Assembly (NCBI RefSeq): GCF_034931125.1
Contig: NZ_JAYGHM010000006.1
Span: 1 to 64,000 of the forward strand
DNA length: 64,000 bases
Source: Rivularia sp034931125
GTDB taxonomy: Bacteria; Cyanobacteriota; Cyanobacteriia; Cyanobacteriales; Nostocaceae
Reading direction: 5' to 3'
A program made the translations under genes and the position numbers. Positions within the stretch are counted from its first letter, which is position 1; each line of letters opens with the position of its first letter. This document shows, piece after piece, positions 25,619 to 35,330 of the stretch. Under the pieces are notes generated by a model, which saw only the letters and a program-made list of their open reading frames with translations, made no database searches and had not been told where the DNA came from.

Positions 25619-26425
25619 ATGACTCGAATTGTTGTCATTACCTCCGGTAAAGGAGGAGTCGGAAAAACAACCACTACAGCCAATCTGGGCATGGCTTTAG
25701 CCAAAATAGGTCGCCAAGTGGCGTTAGTTGATGCGGATTTCGGTCTGCGAAATTTGGATTTGTTGCTAGGACTAGAAAACCGTATTGTCTACACTGCGGT
25801 GGAAGTTTTGGCAAGAGAATGTCGTTTGGAACAAGCCTTGGTTAAAGACAAGCGGCAACCCAATTTAGTACTGCTACCTGCCGCACAGAATCGCACCAAA
25901 GAAGCAGTTACCCCCGATCAAATGAAGTTATTGGTAAATGCTTTAGCGCAAAAATACCAGTACATCATTATTGACTGTCCTGCCGGAATTGAAATGGGGT
26001 TTAAAAATGCGATCGCCCCCGCAAACGAAGCATTAATTGTCACAACTCCTGAAATAGCAGCCGTCCGTGATGCTGACCGGGTGGTAGGGTTATTAGAAGC
26101 ACAAGGAGTAAAGCGCATTCACTTAATAATTAACCGAATTAGACCCGCAATGGTTCGGTTAAATGATATGATGTCTGTGCAAGATGTTCAGGAACTTCTA
26201 GCAGTTCCCCTAATTGGGGTAATTCCCGATGACGAGCGGGTAATTGTTTCTACTAACCGTGGCGAACCTCTGGTTCTATCAGAAAATCCTTCTTTAGCAG
26301 CCACAGCTTACAGTAATATTGCTCGTAGATTAGAAGGGGAAACGGTAGATTTTCTTGATTTTGACTCGTCCCAGGACAGCCTATTCTCCCGCCTCCGAAG
26401 GTTATTGTGGACAAAAATTATCTAA
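25619..26425 (+). CDS. minD: septum site-determining ATPase MinD
   Basis: A membrane-cycling ATPase that recruits MinC and is released by MinE. The deviant Walker A GKGGVGKTT lies at about residues 10-18, the switch region is DADFGLRNLD, and the Walker B-like segment is YIIIDCPAG. The C-terminal SRLRRLLWTKII is the amphipathic membrane-targeting helix. The length, 268, is standard. minE starts 30 bp downstream. Upstream are two copies of a CACCCTCTGGGTG site. Confidence 0.97.
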   Translation: MTRIVVITSGKGGVGKTTTTANLGMALAKIGRQVALVDADFGLRNLDLLLGLENRIVYTAVEVLARECRLEQALVKDKRQPNLVLLPAAQNRTKEAVTPDQMKLLVNALAQKYQYIIIDCPAGIEMGFKNAIAPANEALIVTTPEIAAVRDADRVVGLLEAQGVKRIHLIINRIRPAMVRLNDMMSVQDVQELLAVPLIGVIPDDERVIVSTNRGEPLVLSENPSLAATAYSNIARRLEGETVDFLDFDSSQDSLFSRLRRLLWTKII

Positions 26426-26455
26426 CCAAATTCAGTATGCGCTCATACAGCTGCA

Positions 26456-26767
26456 ATGATTCTTGAACTTTTAGAACGACTTTTTTCTCGCGGTAACGAT
26501 AACAGTCGTAACGATGTTAAACGTCGCCTGCAATTAGTTATTGCTCACGATAGAGCTGACTTAAGCCCTCAAATGATAGAAAAAATGCGGCAAGAAATTC
26601 TAGAAATTGTTTGCCGCTATGTGGAAGTTGAGCCTGATGGCTTGGAATTTTCTTTGGAAAGTAACCAACGTACAACAGCTTTGATTGCTAATGTACCTAT
26701 CCGCAGAGTAAAGGATTCTGCAACCAAACCTGAAACAATTGAAAAGACTGAAAATAAATCTGAGTAA
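26456..26767 (+). CDS. minE: cell division topological specificity factor MinE
   Basis: MinE displaces MinC and stimulates MinD ATPase. The N-terminal MILELLERLFSR is the membrane and MinD-contact region, followed by VKRRLQLVIAHDRADLSPQMIEKMRQEIL of the topological domain. 103 residues with a short polar tail, slightly longer than E. coli MinE (88). It follows minD by 30 bp and is surely co-transcribed. A MITE-like element follows within 90 bp. Confidence 0.96.
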   Translation: MILELLERLFSRGNDNSRNDVKRRLQLVIAHDRADLSPQMIEKMRQEILEIVCRYVEVEPDGLEFSLESNQRTTALIANVPIRRVKDSATKPETIEKTENKSE

Positions 26768-26851
26768 TTTTACGTAGGCTGTGGGGCATGGGGCATACAA
26801 AATCACTGCACTGTTTGACACTTCTCGACCTAAAGGTACAATGCCCTAAAA

Positions 26852-26979
26852 TATAGTCCTTTTCGGTTGAGTGCAATACGCTTCGGAGAACCTCACCCCC
26901 ATCCCCTCTCCTTAGCAAGGGGAGGGGTGCCGGAAGCGGGGTAAGGTTTTTGTATTCTATTCAACTGAAAACCGCTATA
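26852..26979. mobile_element. MITE-like element after minE
   Basis: A 128-bp element. The left end is TATAGTCCTTTTCGGTTGAG, and the right end reads, on the other strand, TATAGCGGTTTTCAGTTGAA, with AATAC at the inner edge of both. In the centre CCCCTCTCCTTAGCAAGGGGAGGGG forms a strong GC-rich hairpin. It has no coding capacity. A lone TATAGCGGTTTT end is seen at 54126-54138. Confidence 0.65.
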
Positions 26980-26993
26980 AAATACAATAAATT

Positions 26994-27028
26994 AAAAATC
27001 CCGTTTTAGCTCGAACTAGAACGGGATT
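26994..27028 (-). terminator. Rho-independent terminator of the 27049-28350 gene
   Basis: A stem of AATCCCGTT (26997-27005) against AACGGGATT (27020-27028) is extended inward by TTAG/CTAG. On the minus strand it is followed by TTTTT. It lies 20 bp after the stop codon of the minus-strand gene. Confidence 0.8.
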
Positions 27029-27048
27029 ATATTAATTATCAGGCTTAT

Positions 27049-28350
27049 TTATTGATAAGCTACCTGGGGCCCTGCCCAAACATCAGTAGCCTTTCTACCA
27101 AAAGTGGTAGGCTGGTCTAATGCTGGTGTTGCAACTGTTTTACCATCATTGGAAACTGTTATAGTAGGCCAAGTTTCTTGACCCATTTCACCAGCCTGAA
27201 ATACCACATTATCAGGTGTATTTTTGCTCCAACCTAATAAGATAGCAATGTCATACTGATGATTCTTTTGAGAAGGAGCAACTGTATTAGCTTGATTATT
27301 CTGACGGTTCCAAATTAGTGCTTGGTCTGAAGCGTGAGCAGTATTGAATAAACCTTCAAACTTACGTGCTAAGAAACGCTCGCCATTTTCCGACCAGCCA
27401 ACAGGAACCAATACACCGATTTTTCCTGGGAAATCGCCGTCTTCTTTGCTGTGAGCCGTTTTACCATGAATCAAAGGGTCTAATAAAGCAGAAGTAGATG
27501 ATACAACCTTCAAACGCTTAGTTTGTCTATCTTCCACAAATAGTACGCTGCTGACGCGGCTTTCGTACATTTGCGGCTTAACTTCCAACTTGACCCGACT
27601 GTATATAGAATAACGACCATCTGGAGAAATCACGGGTAAGCTACGGTAGTAACGTACTCCCGAACCAGTAGTACTGCTTACGGATTCTTGAGTAGCTGTA
27701 ATCCATTTCCAAGGAACCGGATGAGGGCTTCCAATTGGATCTTCTTGTGATAATTCTGATTGCTGTGGTTCTTCGCTTACAGGTGCATCGGTAGGTTGAG
27801 GAATTAAATTTCTTCTCAAAGCTACGATCTTACCCTCTCTGAGCGAACTATTCCCTGAAGATTGAGCTTTTACAGCTTTTAAACGCTGTACTAACTTAAT
27901 TTCAGTACGAGAAAGTTTCTTCGGTAATACTTGAGAATTAACAGCAGGTGGTGCGAGTTCAACTTCTGAAAATGGGTCTCGCTCGGAAGAATTATTAGGA
28001 GAAGTTGTTTCTCCAGTTAAATCTATAGTTAAAGACTCTACGACATTCGATTGTATTATTTTTGGCTCGATGACCGCAGCCATTCTTACTGACTCAGAGT
28101 CAACTTCAGGTGTCAAAGTTTTGACAGCTTCTGGTTGCGATAATTTGTATTCGCTAGCAATCGGAACTTCTACTAACACCGACGATTCCAAATCTGGCAA
28201 TTCGGCTGTAAGCTTGGTTATTTGTGATTGTTTTGCTGAGCTAGAGTTTCCTGATGCTCCTAATAAAGGCGCAATCAGCACTACGACTAATACGTACTTG
28301 AGGAATGGTTGTACGCGGAACCATCCCGACAGTAAAAGATGTTTCAGCAT
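27049..28350 (-). CDS. hypothetical secreted or membrane-anchored protein
   Basis: 433 residues. A single N-terminal hydrophobic segment (about 16-36, LKYVLVVVLIAPLLGASG) acts as signal or anchor. A low-complexity acidic/Ser/Thr region spans about 37-210. A folded C-terminal domain (about 215-433) contains YRSLPVISPDGRYSIYSRV, WSENGERFLARKFEG and TVSNDGKTVATP. Phrases like SPDGRYSIY recall WD40/PD40-type beta-propeller blades, but there are too few to call a propeller. No enzyme motif is seen. It has its own terminator and a 770-bp upstream gap. Confidence 0.75.
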   Translation of the reverse strand: MLKHLLLSGWFRVQPFLKYVLVVVLIAPLLGASGNSSSAKQSQITKLTAELPDLESSVLVEVPIASEYKLSQPEAVKTLTPEVDSESVRMAAVIEPKIIQSNVVESLTIDLTGETTSPNNSSERDPFSEVELAPPAVNSQVLPKKLSRTEIKLVQRLKAVKAQSSGNSSLREGKIVALRRNLIPQPTDAPVSEEPQQSELSQEDPIGSPHPVPWKWITATQESVSSTTGSGVRYYRSLPVISPDGRYSIYSRVKLEVKPQMYESRVSSVLFVEDRQTKRLKVVSSTSALLDPLIHGKTAHSKEDGDFPGKIGVLVPVGWSENGERFLARKFEGLFNTAHASDQALIWNRQNNQANTVAPSQKNHQYDIAILLGWSKNTPDNVVFQAGEMGQETWPTITVSNDGKTVATPALDQPTTFGRKATDVWAGPQVAYQ

Positions 28351-29122
28351 TTGTTGGTTGACTCTTTAGAGGGCGGTTGCTATAGGAAGAGCAATGCCTC
28401 ACGGCAATGGGGCAGGCTATCTTTTATATGTATAACAGGGAACTAACGATTTCGCGAGATGCTCTACTATAATTTCGCACAGTTTAGCAAAAATCGCGTA
28501 TTCTTTTTTACTCATTTATCTAAACGAATGTCTAGATAATTCATAGTTTGGATAAAGTTACTCAAATAACGCATTATTGCGTAAGTACAAAAACCAAAAA
28601 ATGTCATTTTAACCAAATCTTGGCTCAAAATTAAATTAGCGTCAATACAGCCACTACCAAATAATCAAAATGACACAAAACTTAATTTAACCCCGATGAC
28701 TTAGATAAATGTCGGAATCAGAATTCCGACAAATCCTACCTGCCCAGTTTATACTTCAACATTTCAAACCCTAATTCCGGGCATGATATGTAATATCAGA
28801 AAAAATAATAGAAGCAATTAAGACCTGGCTCTAAAATGCTACTTGGAATTTTGGCGCAGTCCAGCATATACTAACTTGAATTGCAACCACAAAATTACTC
28901 GACTTAGTAATAAAACTTAGCTACAAATACTCAGTATTCACTAGATGCAAAAAATTTGAAGAACGCAAGCAATAAAAATATTGGATTTTCGCTTCAGACG
29001 CAACCTATACTAAGATACCCTATATACTTACTAATTGCACTCTATCTATTGGCTTATTGTTATGCGATCGGGCGGTATGTATCAGTGTTAAAAGTTGAGT
29101 TAATCGGTATTGTATTTGCTTT
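28351..29122. other. long AT-rich divergent intergenic region
   Basis: About 770 bp between divergent genes. It contains a 9-bp hairpin TGTCGGAAT...ATTCCGACA at 28711-28732 and a HIP1-like GCGATCG near 29065. No open frame with protein-like composition is seen on either strand. It is long enough to hold a small RNA, but no terminator-like hairpin with a T-run was found to support one. Confidence 0.5.
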
Positions 29123-30118
29123 ATGAAAATTGTATTTTTCGGTACTCCCCAATTTGCCGTTCCCACCTTAGAAAAATTGCTTAGTCATTCAGATTTTGAA
29201 GTACTTGCGGTTATTACCCAGCCCGATAAATCTCGGGGACGTGGGAATAAACTTACACCTTCTCCAGTAAAAAGTGTCGCATCAGCAAATAATTTAGCAG
29301 TATGGCAACCCCAGCGAATCAAAAAAGATGTTGCGACTTTAAATCAACTAAAGGAAATAGATGCAGACGCATTTGTTGTAATTGCTTACGGACAAATTCT
29401 TTCCCAAGAAATTTTAGATATGCCTAAACTTGGTTGTGTCAACGTACACGGCTCAATTTTACCGAAATATCGCGGTGCAGCACCGATTCAGTGGTGTTTG
29501 CACAATGGAGAAACAGAAACGGGGATCGCAACTATGTTGATGGATGCAGGTATGGATACTGGAGCAGTTCTCCTAGAAGCTAAAACACCCATTGGATTGC
29601 TTGATAATTACCAGGATTTGGCAGAAAAATTAGCATTAATGGGTGCAGACTTACTGGTAGAAACACTTATAAAACTGCAAAACCAGGAAATCAAACCTAT
29701 TCCCCAAGATGAAAAAGCAACTTACGCTCCTTTAATCAAAAAAGAAGATTATCGTTTAGATTGGTCAAAAAGTGCCATAGAATTACACAACAAAATTAGA
29801 GGTTTTTACCCCAACTGTGTCGCAACATTTCGCGATCGCACTATCAAGATTACAGCGACTGTTCCACTTGGTTCGGATTACTGGGATCAATTACCAGTCG
29901 CACTTCAAGAAATAAAAAATAAGTTACTAGATTTGTCCAGTGGAAAACCAGGGGAAGTCGTAAGTATTATTAAAAATATAGGAGCAATTGTCCAGACGGG
30001 AGAAGGTTTATTGTTATTACAAGAAGTCCAGCTAGCTGGGAAACGTCCCCAGTCGGGATGGGATTTTGTTAACGGTAGTCGTTTAACTGTAGGGGAAGAA
30101 TTTGGGATGGTAAGCTAG
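29123..30118 (+). CDS. fmt: methionyl-tRNA formyltransferase
   Basis: It formylates the initiator Met-tRNA using 10-formyl-tetrahydrofolate. The N-terminal MKIVFFGTPQFAVPTL, the folate-site HGSILPKYRGAAPIQW and the MDAGMDTG loop are all present. The C-terminal tRNA-binding beta-barrel (about 210-331) ends with QLAGKRPQSGWDFVNG. The 331-residue length is normal. The ATG at 29123 fits the conserved start. It is followed by a strong inverted repeat (GGAAAGTTGGCGG...CCGCCAAACTTTCC) at about 30150-30190. Confidence 0.97.
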   Translation: MKIVFFGTPQFAVPTLEKLLSHSDFEVLAVITQPDKSRGRGNKLTPSPVKSVASANNLAVWQPQRIKKDVATLNQLKEIDADAFVVIAYGQILSQEILDMPKLGCVNVHGSILPKYRGAAPIQWCLHNGETETGIATMLMDAGMDTGAVLLEAKTPIGLLDNYQDLAEKLALMGADLLVETLIKLQNQEIKPIPQDEKATYAPLIKKEDYRLDWSKSAIELHNKIRGFYPNCVATFRDRTIKITATVPLGSDYWDQLPVALQEIKNKLLDLSSGKPGEVVSIIKNIGAIVQTGEGLLLLQEVQLAGKRPQSGWDFVNGSRLTVGEEFGMVS

Positions 30119-30149
30119 GAGTTTCTAATTTTGGATTTTAGATTTTGCG

Positions 30150-30190
30150 GAAAGTTGGCGGTGTCGGTTTCCGTCCCGCCAAACTTTCCA
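30150..30190. repeat. strong hairpin after fmt
   Basis: GGAAAGTTGGCGG pairs with CCGCCAAACTTTCC across a 15-nt loop. A T-rich tail is lacking, so it may be a processed 3' end stabiliser or a dispersed repeat more than a terminator. Confidence 0.55.
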
Positions 30191-30229
30191 AGACGGATTT
30201 TGGATTGCAGATGAGAAGTGAGGAGTTGA

Positions 30230-30583
30230 CTACTCCCTATCTAAATATTTACAACCTTTACAGGGTCCGATAGGATTGACGGCACAACGGATAATTTCTG
30301 AAAGAGCGTTGTAGCTACAGCTAGCGTTACCAATTACCCAACGTCCGTTTACCAAAGTTTTTTCCACTGGTCTTTTTGCTAACTGTACGTAAATTGCAAT
30401 TTTGTGCAAGCAGTAGCGTCCTTGCTTTAACTGGTAGCGGTGACGACGTTCTAATACTGCGTAGGTTTCACCTTTGAAGTCAAGATAATTTCCAGGTTGC
30501 GGTGTCCAATCAAGTTGGATGTTGCCCAGAGATTGACGTGATGAGGTTAAGATGACTTCTGTTAGTAGTGAATCTGGCTCCAT
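30230..30583 (-). CDS. small conserved cyanobacterial protein (DUF6464-like)
   Basis: 117 residues. A beta-rich front half (TPQPGNYLDFKGETYAVLERRHRYQL) is followed by a cysteine-bearing tail: SCSYNALSEIIRCAVNP and then GPCKGCKYLDRE at the very end. The paired cysteines may bind a metal or form a disulfide. I recall this pattern as DUF6464, widespread in cyanobacteria with no known role (not checked). It converges with fmt. Confidence 0.75.
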   Translation of the reverse strand: MEPDSLLTEVILTSSRQSLGNIQLDWTPQPGNYLDFKGETYAVLERRHRYQLKQGRYCLHKIAIYVQLAKRPVEKTLVNGRWVIGNASCSYNALSEIIRCAVNPIGPCKGCKYLDRE

Positions 30584-30782
30584 GAACTCGCTACTGAATT
30601 GGTTTACATTATTAGGATATTAGCGCAATTTGGATTTACCTAGTAGTCTACCAAGCCAACTTTACAGGTTGGGTAAGGAGTAGTGGAAATAAACTTACCC
30701 TGCAAACTTCCCTTGGTGGAATACGAGATAAATTTTTAAGTACCGGCTATGCAATTAATACTGTGGAGAATAGTATTATCAT

Positions 30783-31790
30783 TCACAATGGAGCATCATT
30801 CAGAAGTTGGTGAGTAGAATTAATCAACGACACTTGAGATTGACGGTACTCTTTAACTGCAATCAAAGAATTAATGATTGGATTTAAACAGCGTTTTGCA
30901 TCTTCATATCCTTGCTGTTTTAACTTCCTAATTCGCTGACTGCTAAAATCTAACCAACTATCCACTACACCAACAACTGGAATTTCCGATTTATTAATTG
31001 CTGTTTCCGGTCTAATTTCAATAATTGTTTGTTCGGGGAAATCATGACGATTCCATACAGAACCATTTTCTAAATGAATTACAATTACGTTTTTATATCC
31101 CCGCTTTGCTAAAGCAATTAATGGTACATTATCAACCAAACCACCATCAATATAATTTATTCCGTTAACTTCTCGACTGGGAAATGCTAAAGGAAGTGCT
31201 GCACTTGCTAATAGTAAATTATAAATAGTTTCATCATCCATACAGTCTTGTACGCACAGCCAACAAGCATTAGCACCAGTTTTTGCCCGAATCAAATCGA
31301 TGAATAAATCGTAACCCAAACCGGGAATTTTCAAAGAAGGAAACACCGTTACCCATAATTCAATGTTTTGTCTCAGAGTATTGGGATGAACTGCTTGTTT
31401 TAAAAAATATTCTATAGGTTCGGGGTCAAAAATAGAGGTGTTATTGTTCTTAAATCCTTGTTTGATTAAAAAATCAACTAACCAGTGTCGTAATGTGGGA
31501 GTAAAAGCTTGAGTTGCGTAACTAAGAGTTTGCAGAATTGTACCTGTGTGAGGACGTAATATTTCTGCTTCTCCTAACTGTTCCCAAAAATGATTTAAAC
31601 GCTCTACTCCGTAAGAAAATGGATAATAAGATGATAAAACTGCACCATTTAAAGCTCCGATACTTGTTCCGGCAATGATTTGTGGTGTTAATCCTAATTC
31701 TGCAATATATCGAACAGCACCAGCTTGATAAGCACCTTTCGCACCACCACCAGTTAATACAAGTCCGAATTCTGGTTGATTTGATTTCAT
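30783..31790 (-). CDS. patatin-like phospholipase
   Basis: A lipid acyl hydrolase with a Ser-Asp dyad. The oxyanion loop is GGGAKGAYQAG near residues 14-24, the nucleophile elbow is GTSIGALNG near 40-48, and the Asp is in DGGLVDN near 215-221. The length of 335 suits the bacterial single-domain family. There is no signal peptide, so it is probably cytoplasmic and membrane-associated. It is followed upstream, in its own transcription direction, by the dynamin/coiled-coil pair, at a 145-bp distance. Lipase plus membrane-remodelling neighbours is suggestive only. Confidence 0.9.
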   Translation of the reverse strand: MKSNQPEFGLVLTGGGAKGAYQAGAVRYIAELGLTPQIIAGTSIGALNGAVLSSYYPFSYGVERLNHFWEQLGEAEILRPHTGTILQTLSYATQAFTPTLRHWLVDFLIKQGFKNNNTSIFDPEPIEYFLKQAVHPNTLRQNIELWVTVFPSLKIPGLGYDLFIDLIRAKTGANACWLCVQDCMDDETIYNLLLASAALPLAFPSREVNGINYIDGGLVDNVPLIALAKRGYKNVIVIHLENGSVWNRHDFPEQTIIEIRPETAINKSEIPVVGVVDSWLDFSSQRIRKLKQQGYEDAKRCLNPIINSLIAVKEYRQSQVSLINSTHQLLNDAPL

Positions 31791-31935
31791 GGGATTATTC
31801 TATTCTTAAAGTAGTTTTCAAATATCTTAGACTCGGAAACCTAACCTGCTTCCCGCTAGAATATTACTGAGGTAAAACCGCAGAGACGCAGAGAACGCAG
31901 AGGAAAGAAGTAAAGAGAGTGGTCAAAAATGTGGT

Positions 31936-32949
31936 TTATTTACTTGAAATTATTTGTAAACAATCGTTTGCAGTTTCTTCCACCACAGCAGTGATAAATT
32001 CCCTCGCATCACTGGTACGAGATATAGAATTAATTTGATTTCGACAAAGCGAAACGGCAATTTGTCCGGGTTTATCTGGTTTCGCTGTTTGTGGAATTGC
32101 AAGTTCAAGGGTTGTACCAATTACAAATAAATGAGGAATATCAAATAAACGTTGCTGGGAGAAAGAACGAATTTCTAATAAACTTGCTGTTAATTCCTTA
32201 TCATCTGCTGTCATCGATGCTGAAGAATAATCTAATAAATCACCTATTCCAAAAAAGCTGTTAGGTAATTGTTTCTCTGTAGCAATAATTTTATTAACTA
32301 ACAATTCCCGAAAACGTTGGGTGTCTCCCGTTTCCAATTCGTAAATAACTACAGCACTGCTGAAAACTTCTTTTGCGAGTAAAGCAACTTGTATAACCCA
32401 AGGTAAATTATTATAAGTTTGTCCAGCAGCCCAAGCGGTAATTATTCTGTCTAAATCTTCGTTTGCAGTAACTCGTATTTCTAACTGACGCAATCGGGTT
32501 TCAATATTATTGATACGGATATTGATTTGTTCTGCAAGTTGATTTAGTTTCTCTTCCTGTAATTGTAAACACTGTTTTTGATTGCGAATAGCGTTACGAG
32601 CTTCTAACAAAGATTTTTGCGTAACTTCCAAAGCAACTTGAGAGATATTGAGAGAATCAGTAAGCTCTAAAACCCAATTTTGTAAAGCTTCTTGACCTGC
32701 AATAATGTTGCCATCAAGTAATATTTTGCGCTTGCTGTTGCTACCGTCGAGTTTATCGAATAACTTTCCGAAGAAACCGCGATTTTTGCGATAGCGAATG
32801 ATGTCTTTGTTAACTTGAATTCCGTTAACTAAGTTAATTAAAGCTTTGTCGCTGACGGTGGGGATGCGGTTTTGGAGTTGTGAGAGATGGTTGGTAGAAG
32901 GGCTGATTTTATTATTAGCTGATTTCGTTAGAGGAGAAATACTTTTCAT
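31936..32949 (-). CDS. coiled-coil partner of the dynamin-like GTPase (RdcB-like)
   Basis: 337 residues. A central coiled coil (about 95-160, LLEARNAIRNQKQCLQLQEE onward) lies between a polar N-terminus and a mixed C-terminal domain with FRELLVNKIIATEKQLPNSF. Its start ATG overlaps the end of the GTPase gene at 32949. E. coli has the same layout: dynamin-like YjdA (RdcA/CrfC) next to YjcZ (RdcB), reported to tune diguanylate cyclase activity. The similarity is mainly contextual and by size, so assignment as RdcB-like is an inference. No catalytic motif is visible. Confidence 0.7.
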   Translation of the reverse strand: MKSISPLTKSANNKISPSTNHLSQLQNRIPTVSDKALINLVNGIQVNKDIIRYRKNRGFFGKLFDKLDGSNSKRKILLDGNIIAGQEALQNWVLELTDSLNISQVALEVTQKSLLEARNAIRNQKQCLQLQEEKLNQLAEQINIRINNIETRLRQLEIRVTANEDLDRIITAWAAGQTYNNLPWVIQVALLAKEVFSSAVVIYELETGDTQRFRELLVNKIIATEKQLPNSFFGIGDLLDYSSASMTADDKELTASLLEIRSFSQQRLFDIPHLFVIGTTLELAIPQTAKPDKPGQIAVSLCRNQINSISRTSDAREFITAVVEETANDCLQIISSK

Positions 32950-35330
32950 TATTTATCCTCCATTAAGTTATTTGTACGTTGTAGATAAATTTCGGTTTCT
33001 CGAAGCTTTTTTCCAGATTCTGAAAATAAAGCATCTAAATTAGATATCAATTGAGATTTTTGGTCAACTTCTATTTTTTGATCTTCTTGCGCTTGTTTTA
33101 AAGTGTCACAGTAATTATTTAAGTAATTATCGAGATTATTAAACAAGTTGTTAATGCGCTGTTTGAAATCATCATCTAAGTATTGATAGACCTTTTGTTT
33201 AATATTCTTAATACTTTCATCAATTAATCTATTAGATTTATCACTAATTTCTCGTAATGAAACAGTGTAGTATTGTTCTTTTGCATCTGGTAGTTTGACT
33301 CTAATTGTTTTTTTCTTTGGAACCATCCCTAAAAAATGAAAAAAACTTCTTTTTTGAACTACTTTTGTTTCATATCCTTGGTCAACCCATCTACTTTCAT
33401 GGTTAATTTTAGCTTTGGGTTCATAGACAGGAAAATAATTTATTTTCAAATCAGGTAGTGATAAATTGATATTAAAATTTTCATTTAGTCTTGTTTGTGC
33501 GCGTTTAATAATTGGCTGAGTTTCGTATTCTAAAAAATCAGTTAAATTGTGACGAGCAGATTCGATATTTTTATGAAATTCTATGCGAACTTTTTCTAAA
33601 AAAGGCTCTATAATATTGCGTTTTACAGAAGCAATCGCTTCTTCTGAAAAATCCTCTGCTTGACGTAAAGTTGGAAATTCAATTACACCTTGATTTTGTG
33701 ATTTTATCTCAACGTGTCCGAACTTATTAGAAGCCCAATTAAAAAAACTTTGGAAACCCATACCTCCTTTTTGAATAAAATCTGCACGTTGATATCTCTC
33801 TTCAGTAAAATATGCTTCAAGAGATGCTTGAGCGTCTGTTTCTAGTTTTTCAAGAATTTTATCTAATTGATTTTCTAAATCAACTTTGATTCTATCTACT
33901 TCTTTTAAACGATGATGACATTCTTCTAAAGATTTCAAATCTTGTTCTAATAAATCAACTTCTTGCTGTAGTTTCTCATCATCTTGATTTATCGCACTAC
34001 TCCGAAGCTGTACATCATTGTTCAACTCAACTAAATAATGATTTGCTATTTGCAGCGTTGACTTCATACACCTTGGTGCAGCTTCCTTCATCAAAGCAGC
34101 GATCGCACCATTCAAAAATGGCTCGAAACCTGACTTTTTCCACAGTTTTTCGGCTTTTATCTTCAAATCATCAACTGTCGCATCTTCTAATTCTTCTTCC
34201 CAGTCAATCCCGAATACTTCCTCAGCTAAAGCACGTACTGTCTTCATCTCAGCAACTTTTTTATCGGGAAACTGCTGCAATTCCATCAAAAAATTTGCAG
34301 AAGTAAACGCACGTCTAGCAGAAATTTCAAAGACTCGATTTTTATCCCCAGCTTCACCAATCTTAAATTCAGCAGCAACAAAATCCTTAACTTGTTGTGG
34401 ATTCATATCACCATCTCGACGTTGATCTACTTTATTCACCAAGACATACAGGTTCTCTTTTCCTCGTATATCAATAACTCTTTGAACGTCTTGTTTAACT
34501 TTTTCCGCTGCTTCGTTTTTTAATTGAGTAAAATCTAAAACAATTAAAACTATCGAACTTTTTTCAAGTTGTTCCGCAACAACTGCTTGAAGTCGTAAAT
34601 TTTCCCCTGCTTCATTTGGTCCCGGAGTATCAACAATTACGAGTTTTCCCTGAGTTTTCGCTTGATTATTATCCTCTAAAGAACGCCAAAATGGTGTTCT
34701 AATTCGAGGAACATCTTCAAGATATTGAATTGGATCTGATTGCGGATCTAAAATGCTGCAAAGCCTAACAATATCATTCAAACTAGTTAAAGTAAGAGCA
34801 ATATCTTTATGTCCCTCAGATTTACGGGGTATCGACTCACTAACCTTTACTTGAATTAACTCAGGCATTTCTTGCAAGTGAGGATAGGTAGCAAGTCTTT
34901 CTTTGACTGTTTCCAAACCTAGCTCGTTAATTTTTTCTCGTAATGAATCTAAAGTATCTTGAAAAACAGATAAAACACTATCACTCAAAGTTAAAACAGG
35001 TTTATCTAATCCAGCATCAAAAATAATTTCAGTAGGAAGCGTAGTCATTGCAGAATTGCGACTGGGGAGGATATCTTGTCCCGCAACTGCATTAACAATT
35101 GTTGATTTACCAGCTTTCATTGGAGCAACAATTGCCATTCTCAACTCCAAATTTTCAACCTTAGTGGTTTCGTTTCTTATTTGTTTTTCAAAGTCAGCAT
35201 ATTTGTTATCAACGCGATCGGAGCTTAGTGCAGTACTCGCACGGTTCATTAAATCGCTAATTTCTCCTAATAATTCAATAACGTCTTGCTGCAACTCTTG
35301 TACGTTGGGAATAGGTACTTCAGCGAGCAT
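32949..35330 (-). CDS. dynamin-like GTPase (RdcA/CrfC-like)
   Basis: A 793-residue large GTPase. G1 is APMKAGKSTIVN (K75, S76), G3 is DTPGPNEAG near residue 232, and G4 is NKVDQ near residue 297. Long helical segments follow (about 430-500 and 720-790), as in bacterial dynamins. A basic, beta-rich middle includes KRSFFHFLGMVPKKKT. Bacterial dynamins bind or remodel membranes. E. coli CrfC/RdcA (742 residues) is the nearest analogue by size and by its partner gene, which overlaps here by one base. Function in chromosome, membrane or c-di-GMP control is therefore open. Confidence 0.87.
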   Translation of the reverse strand: MLAEVPIPNVQELQQDVIELLGEISDLMNRASTALSSDRVDNKYADFEKQIRNETTKVENLELRMAIVAPMKAGKSTIVNAVAGQDILPSRNSAMTTLPTEIIFDAGLDKPVLTLSDSVLSVFQDTLDSLREKINELGLETVKERLATYPHLQEMPELIQVKVSESIPRKSEGHKDIALTLTSLNDIVRLCSILDPQSDPIQYLEDVPRIRTPFWRSLEDNNQAKTQGKLVIVDTPGPNEAGENLRLQAVVAEQLEKSSIVLIVLDFTQLKNEAAEKVKQDVQRVIDIRGKENLYVLVNKVDQRRDGDMNPQQVKDFVAAEFKIGEAGDKNRVFEISARRAFTSANFLMELQQFPDKKVAEMKTVRALAEEVFGIDWEEELEDATVDDLKIKAEKLWKKSGFEPFLNGAIAALMKEAAPRCMKSTLQIANHYLVELNNDVQLRSSAINQDDEKLQQEVDLLEQDLKSLEECHHRLKEVDRIKVDLENQLDKILEKLETDAQASLEAYFTEERYQRADFIQKGGMGFQSFFNWASNKFGHVEIKSQNQGVIEFPTLRQAEDFSEEAIASVKRNIIEPFLEKVRIEFHKNIESARHNLTDFLEYETQPIIKRAQTRLNENFNINLSLPDLKINYFPVYEPKAKINHESRWVDQGYETKVVQKRSFFHFLGMVPKKKTIRVKLPDAKEQYYTVSLREISDKSNRLIDESIKNIKQKVYQYLDDDFKQRINNLFNNLDNYLNNYCDTLKQAQEDQKIEVDQKSQLISNLDALFSESGKKLRETEIYLQRTNNLMEDK

